Notes under the pieces: generated by a model
What the model saw: only the letters and a program-made list of their open reading frames with translations
Databases searched by the model: none
What the model was told of the DNA's origin: nothing
In this document: piece by piece, positions 1 through 11,231 of the stretch
Layout of the letters: each line of letters starts with the position of its first letter
How positions within the stretch are numbered: the stretch's first letter is position 1
Made by a program: the position numbers and the translations under genes
NCBI GenBank assembly: GCA_007570785.1
Contig: ML664161.1
Coordinates: 43,672,418 to 43,736,417, forward strand
Source: Antilocapra americana
Lineage: Eukaryota; Chordata; Mammalia; Artiodactyla; Antilocapridae
Direction of reading: 5' to 3'
DNA length: 64,000 bases

Positions 1-860
1 TTTGGAGTTTGCCCTGCTCCTGGTGAGAGGGCTTCCCCCGCCCCCTCTGCTCAGGCTCTCTGTCGTCAGCCCAGCACAGTTGGGGAGTGGGGCTTCTCCT
101 CTCCCCCGGCCCGGCCGCTCTGTTTTCTCGGCGTGCAGCTGAGCACTCCTTCTAAGGTGTATACAGCACCGATCTGTCCAGAATCCCCAGAAGTCTTGGT
201 TAGCCTCCCCGGGGCTGGGTTATGCCCACTGCTCTCAGGCGGGGGTTGGGCCGGTCCGCAGCCCTCAGCTGCCCAGCCTCTCTGTTGACTCCTCACCGCC
301 CTTTGTTTTGTGCACGGACCTGGGGGGGAGAGGGAGCTTTTCCTGGAAGGTTAGGTCCCTCAGGCTGCTCCGTTCCCTGAGCCCGCGGCCCGCCCCTCCC
401 TGAGCAGGAGCAGTCTGCTTCAGCTGTGCTGCCGCTCTCGGCTGTTCCTTGTAGCCAGAGACGAACCTTGCAGGGCTTAGCTATTAATCTGCTTCTGCTC
501 TCAGCTATATTGCTCTCCAAGATCCACCGCAGATCTGCCAGAGAGAACGCTCCCTGGTATTCAGAAACGTTTCTCCTCTTTTTTTTTTTTTTTTCCTCTT
601 TATTCCAGACTCCCCTTCCGGGACAGAACCCGTCCCCAGCTCTTTGTCTCTCCCTCTACTTTTTTTTTCTTTTCTTTCTTTTGTCCTACCTCCTCACGTC
701 GGCACTGGGTCGCCTCTCCAGATGCCCGATGTCCTCTGCCAGCATTCAGTTCCTGTTTTTTGGAGTTTGCTCGGCCTTTAAAAGTTCTTTTGGTATATTT
801 ATTGGGGAGAGAGTGTTCTCCCCGTCCTATTCCTCCGCCATCTTAGTTTTCCTCCTCCCT
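1..860 (-). mobile_element. LINE-1 5' untranslated region, element runs out of the window to the left
   Basis: Read on the minus strand this starts near 860 with a G-rich run followed by ACTAAGATGGCGGAGGAATA, the kind of start (with a YY1-type AAGATGGC site) known for mammalian L1 5' ends. It stays GC- and CpG-rich down to position 1, with an A-rich tract around 580-595. The family looks like the ruminant L1-BT type. Open reading stretches inside it on both strands have no recognisable domain and are treated as 5'UTR. Because the element still has its 5' end it could be full length, but the ORFs lie outside the window. Confidence 0.65.
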
Positions 861-1045
861 TGGAACATTTTTAAATGAAGTCTGATGAGAAAAGATAAAT
901 ACCTATGTTTTATGTCTCCAACAACAGCCACCCTAGGGCCTTGGGCAACGATGAAATTCAGTGAAAGTTAATGGAATGAATGTACAAATGAGTGGATTTA
1001 AGAAGTGAAAAGAATGTCAGGAAGAGATTGCAGGAGCTTGATAAA

Positions 1046-1254
1046 TGTTGTTGTTTAGTCCCTAAGTCATGTGCGACTCTTAGCGACTTTGTGGACTGTA
1101 GCCGGGCAGGTACCTCTGTCCATGGGATTTCCCAGGCAAGAATACTGGTTTGGGTTGCCATTTCCTTCTCCAAGGGATATTCTCTTTCCAAGGATTGAAT
1201 CTGTGTCTCCTGCTTAGCAGGCACATTCTTTACTACTGAGCCACTTGGAAGCCC
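1046..1254 (-). mobile_element. Bov-tA SINE
   Basis: The minus strand shows the tRNA-like head next to 1254 (GGGCTTCCAAGTGGCTCAGT-like) and the Bov-A body ending near 1046 in the sequence derived from the BovB tail. It is diverged, and no clear target-site duplication was found. Confidence 0.85.
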
Positions 1255-1940
1255 TAGGATAGACTAAAAAGGCCCAGAAATCAATAACAGGCATTTGGAT
1301 CTGATATGGATAACTAAGATATGAGGGGGAAAATAAAGTAGTCAAAGCAATTCTTTAAAAAAAAGAGCTAGACATGTTTGATGGCAGCATTTTGGCCTGT
1401 CAGGCAAGAAGTCATAACTATTCAAACATAGAACAGCAAGAGTTTGGCCAGAGTTTTGGCTTTAGCAATAGGCAGAGAAAAGCACAGTAGGAGGAGATAT
1501 TAAGAGTTGGGATTAACATTTTGGGAAAGATTGGAAAAGACTGTTCGATGCTGTGTCCTCCATGAGACGAATGGAGTTAATATGTCCTCCCACAGTAACA
1601 GTTCAGATTTCTGAAAGCAAATTGGAAAGGAAATAAGTGTAGAGGGGGCCATCTTGAGAGGACATAAGGGGAAAGGACCATGCTTTGTTCCAGCCATTGA
1701 GAGATGGATAAGATGTGTGTTTCCCATAAGATTATTTTTTAATTTTATCCAAGTCCAACTATGCAAGAAGTGACACAGTCATCCATTGGTATTCACAGGG
1801 GGATTGGTCCAGGATCCCAAGTATATACCAAAATCTGTAGATGCTCTAATCCCTTACACAAAATAGTGTGATATTAGCATATAACCTATTCACATACTCC
1901 TGTGTGCTTTAAATCATCTCTGAATTACTTAGAACACCTA

Positions 1941-2438
1941 TGTAAAAAATAAACAAAAACCTGAATTAAGTAGAGTCCAGGAGACCAGCAGGGGGAGCTT
2001 TCATGCCCTGTAACAATAGCAGAGCCCAAAGAAGATAAACTATTTCCTGGCAAGAACTGAGCCAATGAAAAGCCATGAACTCTGCTTACTATGTGGGTTT
2101 GATCCCTGGGTCAGGAAGATCCCCTGGAGAAGAGAATGGCTACCTAGTCCAGTATTCTTGCTTGGGAAATCCCATGGACAGAGGAGCCTGGTGGGCTACA
2201 GGCCATGGGGTCGTACAGAGTCAGACATGGCTGAACGACTAACACTTTCACTTTGATTGCTTACTACAGCCCTCCCAACTTACTTTTCCCCTCTATGAGT
2301 CCTTCTCCCCTTGCTATGAAAGAACCTGGACATGGCTCACCACAGGTACAGATCCCAAATTACAGTTCTCTACTGATTCCAAATAAACCCAGAGTTTGCT
2401 AGAATAATATTTGGCAGTCTATTTGTTCCAGGTCAACA
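1941..2438 (+). mobile_element. Solo LTR of an endogenous retrovirus, inserted in the MER2-like element
   Basis: The segment begins TG and ends CA. It is flanked by the direct repeat CCTA (1937-1940 and 2439-2442), and the match can be read as longer if the end is placed a few bases earlier. An AATAAA polyadenylation signal sits at 2382-2387 near the right end, giving the + orientation. No internal retroviral region is present, so this is a recombined solo LTR. It carries a Bov-tA at 2092-2257. Family not identified; the 4-bp duplication would suit a gammaretrovirus-like class. Confidence 0.6.
2092..2257 (+). mobile_element. Bov-tA SINE, 5'-truncated, inside the solo LTR
   Basis: It starts within the tRNA-like head (GGGTTTGATCCCTGGGTCAG) and ends with the CACTTTCACTTT tail. 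A perfect 9-bp target-site duplication TGCTTACTA flanks it (2083-2091 and 2258-2266). Confidence 0.92.
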
Positions 2439-2478
2439 CCTAATACAGTGTAAATGCTATGTAAATAGTTGTAAATAC

Positions 2479-2657
2479 CGTGTAGTGAAAGTCGCTCAGT
2501 TGTGTCCGACTCTTTGTGACCGCATGGACTGTACAGCCCATGGAATTCTTCAGGCCAGAATACTGGAGTGGGTAGCCTTCCCCTTCTCCAGGGGATCTTC
2601 CCAACCCAGGGATCGAACTCAGGCAGATTCTTTACCAGCTGAGCCACAGGGAAGCCC
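2479..2657 (-). mobile_element. Bov-tA SINE inside the MER2-like element
   Basis: Minus-strand copy with the tail at the left (GTAGTGAAAGTCGCTCAGTT) and the head at the right (CAGGGAAGCCC). A short 7-bp duplication TAAATAC (2472-2478, 2658-2664) is consistent with insertion into the MER2-like sequence. Confidence 0.9.
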
Positions 2658-2989
2658 TAAATACAATGTAACTACTATGTAAATAGTTTCCAGCATGGCA
2701 AATCAAGTTTTGCTTTTTGAAACTTTCTGGAATTTTTTTTCCCCAAATATTTTCTATCCACAGTTGGTTGAATCCACAGCTGTATTGCTTGGGGATACAG
2801 AGGCCTGACTGTATATGTTTCATAAAGAAGTGCTAGGTATGAATTCTAGATATATATAAAGAGTTTTACAAAATTTAGTGGCCTACTGAAACAAATTACT
2901 CAACTTTAAAAGGGTCAGATGGTATATTTAGAAATGAGACAATAAATGATCTATACTTTGCCACAGATTCTGCTTGATTTGAACATATA

Positions 2990-3449
2990 TCTTTGAGTCT
3001 TTATTTTGAAATAATTTTAGACATGCAGAAAAATTGCAAAAAATAGTGCATGGAGTTCCTGAATACCCTTCACCCAGCTTTTCTCAATGTTAACATCTTA
3101 CATAACCATAGTACAATTATCAAAACCAGGAAATTAACATTGGTAAAATGCCATTAAGTGCAATTAACAAGACTTATTAGAATGTCATCTGTTTTTCCAC
3201 CAATGTCCTTTTTCTGCTTCAGGACTTCATTTGCAATTTCATGCTGCCGTTGCTTGCTGTGTCTCCTTAGTCTCCTGTTTGTGGTCATTCTCCAGACTTA
3301 CCTTGTCTTTTATGACTGTGACATTTTTAAAGACTACTGGTCAGGTATTTTGTAGAATGTCTTTCAATTTGAGGTGAAGCTCTGCTTAGATTGAGGTTAT
3401 GCATTATTGGTGATAACACTATAAGAAGTGATGCCTGGCTGCTCTCAGC
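2990..3449 (-). mobile_element. Old L1 3'-end fragment, left half
   Basis: T-rich sequence with the typical run GAAATAATTTTAGACATGCA and CACCCAGCTTTTCTCAATGT, characteristic of old mammalian L1 3' regions read antisense. It continues at 4693 after the BovB and CHR-type insertions. Its outer boundary is approximate. Confidence 0.5.
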
Positions 3450-3459
3450 ATAATATCAG

Positions 3460-4543
3460 TTCAGTTTAGTTCAGTCACTCAGCTGTGTCCCGACTCTTTG
3501 CAACCCCATGAACTGTAGCACGCCAGGCCTCCCTGTCCATTACCAACTCCTGGAGTTTACCCAAACTCAGTCCGTTGAGTCGGTGATGCCATCTAACCAT
3601 CTCATCCTCTGTTGTCCCCTTCTCTTGCCCTCAGTCTTTCCTAGCATCAGGGTCTTTTCAAATGAGTCAGCTCTTTGCATCAGGTGGCCAAAGTATTACA
3701 GTTTCAGCTTCAACATCAGTCTTTCCATTGAAAACCCAGGACTGGTCTCCTTTAGGATAGACTGGTTGGATCTCCTACAGTCCAAGGGACTCTCAAGAAT
3801 GTTCTCCAACACCACAGTTCAGAAGCCTCAATTCTTCAGAGCTCAGCTTTCTTAATAGTCCAACTCTCACATCCATACATGACTACTGGAAAAACCATAG
3901 CCTTGACTATGCAGACCTTTGTTGGCAAAGTAATGTCTCTGCTCTTCAGTGTGCTGTCTAGATTGGTCATAACTTTGCTTCCAAGCAGTAAGTGTCTTTT
4001 AACTTCATGGCTGCAATCACCATCTGCAGTGATTTTGGAGCCCAGAAAAATAAAGTCAGCCACTGTTTCCACTGTTTCCCTGTCTATTTGCCATGAAGTG
4101 ATGGGACCAGATGCCATGATCTTAGTTTTCTGAATGTTGAGCTTTAAGCCAACTTTTTCACTCTTCCTCTTTCACTTTCATCAAGAGGCTCTTTAGTTCT
4201 TCACTTTCTGCCATAAGGGTGGTGTCATCTGCATATCTGAGGTTATTGATATTTCTCCCAGCAATCTTGATTCCAGCTTGCACTTCTTCCAGCCCAGGGT
4301 TTCTCATGATGTACTCTGCATATAAATTCAATAAGCAGGGTGACAATATACAGCCTTGACGTACTCCTTTTCCTATTTGGAACCAGTCTGTTGTTCTATG
4401 TCCAGTTCTAACTGTTGCTTCCTGAACTGCATATAGGTTTCTTAAGAGGCAGGTCAGGTGGTATGGTATTCCCATCTCTTTCAGAATTTTCCACAGTTTA
4501 TTGTGATCCAGCAGAAATAGATGTTTTTCTGGAAATCTCTTGT
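3460..4543 (-). mobile_element. BovB LINE (RTE type), 5'-truncated, with target-site duplication
   Basis: On the minus strand, broken reading frames carry the reverse-transcriptase motif region (a YADD box, about 4230) and the conserved RTE C-terminal region with MYGCESWT (about 3870). The element's 3' end lies at 3460. It is flanked by the perfect 10-bp repeat ATAATATCAG (3450-3459, 4544-4553). The copy covers only the 3' third of a full BovB and contains frame breaks, so it is dead. Confidence 0.93.
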
Positions 4544-4569
4544 ATAATATCAGGGGTATGTAATCTTTG

Positions 4570-4692
4570 TGTTTGTTTTTAACTATGCCATGCGGCTTAT
4601 GGGATCTTAGTTCTTCAATGAGGGATTGAACCCAGGCACTCAGCAGGTGACAGCATGTAGTCCTAACTCCTGGACTGCCAGGAAACTCCACA
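4570..4692 (-). mobile_element. CHR-type tRNA-derived SINE
   Basis: Minus-strand copy: the right end reads TTTCCTGGCAGTCCAGGAGT in sense, then the B-box-like GGGTTCAATCCC, then an ATAAGCCGCATGGCATAG stretch and a short A-rich tail at the left. This matches the cetartiodactyl CHR family pattern. Confidence 0.7.
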
Positions 4693-5640
4693 TAATGTTA
4701 ATATGTTTTATTACTGTTGATGTTAGTCTCAATCACTTAAGATTGTGCCTTCTGGGTTTCTCCATTGTAAAGTTACTACTTTTTCCTTTGTAATTCATAA
4801 ATGTCTGAGAGGAAATATTGTGAAACTATGCAAGTATTCTGTTTATCCTTAAACTCTCACTCACTGATTTTAGCATTCATTGTAACTTCCCTGTAACAGT
4901 ATTTTATGTGGTAGTTGTCTAAGGATGATTTTGTATTTCCCTCATCTTTTCTCCATTTATTCATTTAGATTCTTCTAGAAGGAAGAGCTGTCCCTCCTTC
5001 CCCATTTATTTATTTACTCATTTATTCAGTTACCTATCTGTATGGACTTGAGGATATTTACTTGATCCTTTGGATTATATTCTAATAGTTCTAATCTTGG
5101 CCATTGGGAACTCTTTCTGGTTGATTCCTTTGCCCTTTCAAAATCCTTTCTTTCTGGTACCATAGGATGTTCCAAGCTCATGTTTTACTTTCCCTGCCCT
5201 AACTCTGGAACCAACCACTTCTACCTGGAACCCTACTTTCATTTGTTGAGGAATATTTAGAAACCAAGATCTGGTTACTAGCTGTGCTCACTGCTACTGG
5301 GATATCATGTTTTCTGGGCGCTCTTGGCTGACAGATCTGGGAAATTGATGTACATATACTAACCTACTCGTACACACACATAATGTTTTTTTGTGTGTCT
5401 GTCTATATGTATGCATGTTAAAATCCACTAGTCCATACTGAAACATCCAGTTCTGGTACAACAACACAGAGGGCATGTTCTTCTTCCCCTTCCTTATTTG
5501 TAACTTTTTCTGTATCTATCTGTCTGTATATTAAAATAATTGTAATAACTTCAACCCTAATCCAGCATCATAGGTTTTAGTGTAGCCTTCCCCCTTGCTT
5601 GTTTGTACCTGGAACTTATTATCTAAAATATATTCATTTA
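4693..5640 (-). mobile_element. Old L1 fragment, right half
   Basis: Continues the T-rich L1-like sequence interrupted at 3449 (for example GGTTTCTCCATTGTAAAGTT at 4756). It is highly diverged. The right boundary at the next BovB is clear, but the identity beyond about 5300 is weak. Confidence 0.4.
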
Positions 5641-5645
5641 GCCCT

Positions 5646-6014
5646 TGTTGCTGTTGTTCAGTTGCTGAGTCTTGTCCGCCTATTTGCAGCCCCGTAGACT
5701 GCAGCACGCCAGGCTTTCCTGTCCTTCACTATCTCTCGGAGTTTATTCAAACTCGTGTCCATTGAGTCAGGGATGCCATGCAACCGTCTCATCCTCCGTT
5801 GCCCTCTCCTCCTCCTGCCCTCAGTTTTTCTCAGCATCAGGCTGTTTTCCAATGAGTTGGCTCTCCACGTCAGATGGCCAGAGTATTGGAGCTCCAGCTA
5901 TAGCAGCAGTCCTTCCAGTGAATATTCAGGGTTGACTGGTTTGACCTCTGTGCAATCCAAGGGACTCTTCGGAGTCTTCTCTAGCACCACAATTCGAAAG
6001 CATCAATTATTTTA
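5646..6014 (-). mobile_element. BovB LINE 3' fragment
   Basis: On the minus strand it encodes the BovB C-terminal tail in broken frames (LMLRKTEGRRRRGQRRM-like region, positions 5658-5852). It lacks everything upstream of about the last 370 bp. It is more diverged from the other copies than they are from each other, with many substitutions. Confidence 0.88.
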
Positions 6015-7271
6015 AACTGTTTTATTTTTTAATTATTTTATTTTAAATTATTTAAAACTATTTTAGTCCTAGTATGCTATTAAAGTAGTTTTAGAATTGG
6101 CAACCTATACTTCTATGGAAGCAAATTTACTAGCCACTGTGTATATTTATGCAGCTATTTTTGTTTTCCGCCTTATTCAGCCAAAATTGTTTTCCAAGGT
6201 TACTTAGGTTGGTTCTTTTCTTCCCCTTCCCCTTTCATATGATTATGTTATTCATGTGCTTTATTGTCAGTGAACCTCTTAATTTCTATTCTTCCGGTGG
6301 ATGTAGGTAAAACTGAGACATGGGGGGAAACCCACTGACCAGACTTCTCAGGCTTTTACATAGACTTGACTGGAAACAGGATGGCCCCTGGTAAGCGCCA
6401 CCAGAGTTAGCAGGTCCTTTGCGCTCATTATGTTGGTCCCAATGCATGTTCCTAGCCTGGCTCTGAGGCGCCTAAAGCTGCCCTTGGGTAATGAAGCTTG
6501 GATACTCAGCAGCCTAAATATGACCACAATATAAAAAGGGGGAAAGTGCCTACCTGGCTTGCAGCGAGCAGAGAGATGGCAGGAAGCTCTTCTCAGCACC
6601 CTCCGAATGGTTCACTAGCACAAACTCAACAGCAGGCTAAGTAATTTGCAGGAAAACTTCAAAGAATCTGTTTCTCAGGGTTGCTCTAGTTCAGGCTCTT
6701 TTAACTCCTATATTCTTTGTGCTTTGACTCTGGCTTCTGTTTGTTCCCCCAGACAATTTCTTAACATCACATTTGGGCCACATTATTTAATAGAAGACTC
6801 TGAGAGAAACAGAACAGGCTGTCTTACCAATACACAAACTCAGGTGTAGCACTGTTCATACCTCTTTCCCACCCATTTTAGTACCAGGTCTCATTATTTT
6901 GTCAAAACACTTATTTTTATATAGAAATTTTCTAATTCTACCCTACCCTACTTTCTCTTTGATCTTGCAGTGAAATCTCTTGGGGAGATTCAGCAATCCA
7001 CATGTCATTGCTAATTAGCAGAAACAACAAGGGATTAACTATGAAATTCTTAACACTGTTTAGCAAGTGCCCTTCTTAATTCTCATGGTGTTCTGAAATG
7101 CATTTTATGTTTTCATCCTGCATGTAAAAGTTGAAAACAAAGAAGGACGGGGTGACACTCCCTAAATCTTAAATCTAGGGGGAGGGTTTTGGTTTGTTTA
7201 TTTAGGTATCTCTGTTACAGGATAAGATAATAATGACCTAAAGGAGGCATCATGGATGTTATGGTTGTGGC
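6015..7271. other. Stretch without a recognised gene or repeat
   Basis: AT-rich at 6015-6290. A higher-GC block lies at about 6340-6600 and contains AATATAAAAAGGGGGAAAG near 6525, which looks like a TATA box but has no supported transcript. No exon with matching splice sites and frame was found. Confidence 0.4.
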
Positions 7272-9345
7272 ATGAGTTCAGTTCAGTTCAGTCACTCAGT
7301 CATGTCCGACTCTTTGTGACCTCATGGACTGCAGTATGCCAGGCTTCCTTGTCCATCATCAACTCCCGAAGCTTATTCAAACTCATGTCCATCAAGTCAG
7401 TGATGCCATCTAATCATCTCATCCTCTGTCATCCCCTTCTCCTCCCGCCTTCAGTCTTTCCCAGCATCAGGATCTTTTCAAATGAGTCTGTTCTTCACAT
7501 CAGGTGGCCAAAGTATTGCAGTTTCAGCTTCAACATCAGTCCTTCCAATGAACACCCAGGACTGATTTCCTTTAGGATGGACTGGTTGGATCTCCTTGCA
7601 GTCCAAGGGACTCTCAGGAGTCTTCTCCAACACCACAGTTCAAAAGCATCAATTCTTCAGAGCTCAACTTTCTTTATAGTCCAACTCTCAGATCCATACG
7701 TGACTACTGGAAAAATCATAGCCTTGACTAGATGGACCTTTGTTGGCAAAGTAGTGTCTCTTCTTTTTAATGTCTGGGTTGGTCATAGCAGCAGCTGCTG
7801 GTGGCTCAGAGGGTAAAGCATCTGCCTGCAAGGCAAGAGACCTCGGTTCGATCCCTGGGTCAGGAACACCCCTGGAGAAGGAAATGGCAACCCACTCCAG
7901 TATCTTGCCTGGAGAATCCCATGGATGGAGGAGTCTGGTAGGCTACCATCCACAGGTCGCAAAGAGTTGGACACGGCTGAGCGATTTTACTTTCACTTTC
8001 ACTAGGTTGGTCATAACTTTTCTTCCAAGGAGCAAGCATCTTTTAATTTCATGACTGCAATCACCATGTGAGTGATTTTGGAGCTCCAAAATTTAAAAGT
8101 CTGTCACTGTTTCCTCATCTATTTGCCATGAAGTGATGGGTTGAGATGCCATGTTCTTAGTTTTCTGAATGTTGAGCTTTCAGCCAACTTTTTCACTCTC
8201 CTCTTTCACTTTCATCAAGAAGCTCTTTAATTCTTCTTTTTCTGCCATAAGGGTGGTGTTATCTGCATATCTGAGGTTATTGATATTTCTCCCGGCAGTC
8301 TTGATTCCAGTTTGTGCTTCATCCAGTCCAGCATTTCTCATGATGTACTCTTTACATAAGTTAAATAAGCAGGGAGGCAAGATACATCCTGATGTACTGC
8401 TTTCCCAATTTGGAACCAGTCTGTTGTTCCATGTCCAGTTCTAACTGTTGCTTCTTGACCTGAATACAGATTTCTCAGGAGGCAGGTCAAATGGTCTGGT
8501 ATTCCTATCTTTAAGAATTTTCCACAGTTTGTTGTGATCCACACAATCAAAGGCTTTGGCATAGTCAATAAAGCAAAAGTAGATGTTTTTCTAGAACTCT
8601 CTTGTTTTTTCAGTGATCCAACGGATGTTGGCATTTTGATCTCTGGTTCCTCTGCCTTTTCTAAATCCAACTAGAACATCTGGAAGATCATAGTTCATGT
8701 ACTGTTGAAGCCTGGCTTGGAGAATTTTGAGCCTACTAGCGTGTGAGATGAGTGCAATATTGAGTGCAGCACTTTCACAGCATCTTCTTTCAGGATTTGA
8801 AATAGCTCAACTGGAATTCCATCACCTCCACTAGCTTTGTTCATAGTGATGCTTCCTAAGGCCCACTTGACTTCGCATTCCAGGATGTCTGGCTCTAGGT
8901 GAGTGATCTGACTCTAGGTGGCGTGATAATCACACCATTGTGATTATCTGGGTCCTGAAGATCTTTTTTGTATAGTTTTTCTGTATATTCTTGCCACCTC
9001 TTCTTAATATCTTCTGTTTCTGTTAGGTTCATACCATTTCTGTCCTTCATTGTTCCGATCTTTGCATGAAATGTTCCCTTGGTATCTCTTAATTTTCTTG
9101 AAGAGATCTCTAATCTTTCCCATTCTAATGTTTTCCTCTATTTCTTTGCGTTGATCACTGAGGAAGGCTTTCTTATCTCTCCTTGCTATTCTTTGGAATT
9201 CTCCATTCAAGTGGGCATATCTTTCCTTTTCTCTTTTGCCTTTCACTTCTCTTTTCACAGCTATTTGTAAGGCCTCCTCAGACAACCATTTTGCCTTTCT
9301 TTTTCTTGGGGATAGTCTTGATCACTGCCTTCTGTACAATGTAGC
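7272..9345 (-). mobile_element. BovB LINE, 3' two kilobases, interrupted by a SINE
   Basis: The 3' end at 7272 repeats GTTCAGTTCAGTTCAGTCAC-like sequence. Minus-strand reading recovers the C-terminal region, the reverse-transcriptase core (NNLRYADNT near 8270) and, at 9004-9285, the basic linker between endonuclease and reverse transcriptase. It stops at about 9345, before the endonuclease. Stop codons and frameshifts are present throughout. A Bov-tA sits inside at 7788-8004. Confidence 0.92.
7788..8004 (+). mobile_element. Bov-tA SINE inserted in BovB
   Basis: Complete head (GGTGGCTCAGAGGGTAAAGC, GGTTCGATCCCTGGGTCAGG) and tail ending CACTTTCACTA. It is flanked by a perfect 11-bp duplication GGTTGGTCATA (7777-7787, 8005-8015) that is single-copy in the other BovB elements here, so the insertion is unambiguous and later than the BovB. 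Confidence 0.95.
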
Positions 9346-11093
9346 TAAGAACCTCATTTATACATCATGATTCCTTCCCAGAGATCTTTGTTTTGCAGGA
9401 CTGCCTACATAGCACTGAAATACAACCATTTCTGCGCTGAAACATGGCAATTGCTATTGTCTCAATAATGTTGTCTTATGTTTGGAGCAGGAAATGAAAG
9501 AAAAGCCTCTTTACATATAAAACTGCAAAGTATGAGAAGTGTTGGGCACACACATGGAGAATATTGGAATTCATGTAACTTTCCTTTCTTATTACCAAGG
9601 ATAGCATGTGGTGTGCATTTTAGGACAACTTTGAAACATTATTATGTATTACTTTATATAGCCACTCTGGAAAATTTCTAAATAAAATATTGTTGCTATT
9701 GGTAAAGAGGTTATGGGTTTAGTTATTACTATACTCTTCCTTACTCTCACCTCTAAGAGCAGGGACAGGGAGAGAGAGCCAATTTACCAAAACATTGCAA
9801 TGATGTTTTGCTTTTCAAAATGCCATTTTGATCCAAGATGTTCCAATTCAGAAGCATGTGATTTTTTTTTTTTAAATCTTTTAAAAAGTGCTGATTAGAT
9901 TCTGCTTTTTAAAAAGTTAAGAAAAGAGTCTTTGGCATAAATGAAGCCCCTTCTCTAAATTATACAGAGTAGAGTATCTTTTTCCCCTAACAGTAGACAT
10001 TTCCGGTGAATATAAGAATCTTAAGAACCGTATAGGGGAGGACATCACATCACATCATGACATCACATCATTGTCTTTCTGTCAGACAGTACTAGAGGTG
10101 GATCCAGCATTTGTCTAATATATTCTGAGGTAAACTGTACTTTTGGTTATAGTTGCCAGGGGTGGGGGATGTGGGGGGAGACCGTGGTGCTAGGGTAGGG
10201 AGAACGGACAGGGAGTAGAGATTGGTAGAAGAGGGAAGAAGGTCTAGAAGGGGATGAAAGAGAAGATGATGGGGAGTGGTAGTTCGGCCTTCTCTAAAGA
10301 CATGACATTATGAAAATTGGTCCAGGGTTTGTTGGGAAAGGAGTCTTGTCCTAGTGAAGAGTCAGGTTATGGACTGTACTGTGTCATTTTTTAAAAGACC
10401 CCAGAGTGTTTCATTGATTAAAAATGTAATACGATGAGACTAAGCAATTGCTTTCTGAAATTCTGCTACTTCTGCAGTGAAACCGAATTAGATAATTGCA
10501 GCAATATTATTGATTGAAACTTCTTAGAAGAATAAATACTTTGCAAAATGTCCTTTGGTTAGTAATACATATTGATGCATTTGTGGGTGAAATGATACAA
10601 TGTCTGATGTCTGGAATTTATTTTTAAATACTCCAGGAAAGAAAAGTGAGTGGAGGAGAAATGAAACAAGATTAGCATAATTTTTGAAGCTGACTGAGGG
10701 GGTTTATTCTTGTATTCTACTTTTGGATATGTTTGTCAAATTTCTGTAATAAAGTGGGTTTTTTTCTTTTTTTTGAAGTTTAAAAGTGAAGGGGAAAAAA
10801 TTAAATACAGAAGTAAAATGACATCACAGCTTTCAGTCCATAACAAAAGTACCTTTTTGTCTGTAGCCAGTGTGAGCATTCCACATAGCACTGGTTGTCA
10901 AAGTTTAGGCTTTTCCGTGAAACCCAACAGCAAACCCAGGTCTTAGCACTGAGTGCTGAAAATTGATCTTTTTTTATTGATGTATTTATGTAGTTATAGG
11001 AGTGTATGTGTTCAGGGGTCGGCGTGGGGGCACAATGATTTTCTCAAATCAGGAGTAGGATGGGATATAGGGGACACTTTTTCAGTGCTGTAT
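9346..11093. other. Mostly unique sequence, no gene recognised
   Basis: No exon-like frame with splice sites and no confident repeat. A purine-rich block at 10140-10290 (GGGGTGGGGGATGTGGGGGG and A/G runs) is low-complexity. Confidence 0.4.
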
Positions 11094-11231
11094 CATCAGG
11101 ATTCAACAACACATTAAAAGGATCGTATTCGTTTAAATGATCAAGTGGGGTTTACCCCAGGGAGTCAAGGTTTCTTCGGTATATGCAAATCAGTCAGTGT
11201 GATTTCACCATATGAACAAATTGAAAGATCC
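11094..11231 (+). mobile_element. Short L1 ORF2 fragment
   Basis: Matches the reverse-transcriptase region of L1 in the + orientation (GGGTTTACCCCAGGGAGTCA and the run ATATGCAAATCAGTCAGTGT, then AACAAATTGAAAGAT). It ends abruptly at both sides, and no open frame survives. Confidence 0.7.

Larger units (their letters stand above)
1776..2811 (+). mobile_element. MER2-like (Tigger/pogo group) non-autonomous DNA transposon, interrupted
   Basis: The left end starts CAGTCATCCATTGGTATTCA and the right end is its imperfect inverted partner, finishing at GGGATACAGAGGCCTGACTG next to a TA. Internal stretches (1800-1940, 2439-2478, 2658-2790) match what I remember of the MER2 consensus, including the run AATGCTATGTAAATAGTTGT at 2452. 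Two later insertions split it: a solo LTR (1941-2438) and a Bov-tA (2479-2657). The left TA target dinucleotide is mutated. The family name is from memory. Confidence 0.75.

Noticed and set aside
66..520. Proline/glycine-rich minus-strand reading frames at the window start
   Set aside because: They lie in the L1 5'UTR and have no recognisable domain.
1941..2438. Possible complete endogenous retrovirus
   Set aside because: Only one LTR is present; there is no gag, pol or env sequence between its duplication sites.
4158..4691. 177-codon minus-strand reading frame with reverse-transcriptase similarity
   Set aside because: It is part of a truncated, frame-broken BovB and its first codons come from the neighbouring CHR-type SINE; not a host gene.
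7800..7880. tRNA gene-like A and B boxes
   Set aside because: These are the tRNA-derived heads of Bov-tA SINEs (also at 14949, 24356, 36352, 50393, 57989); they lack a full cloverleaf and are not tRNA genes.
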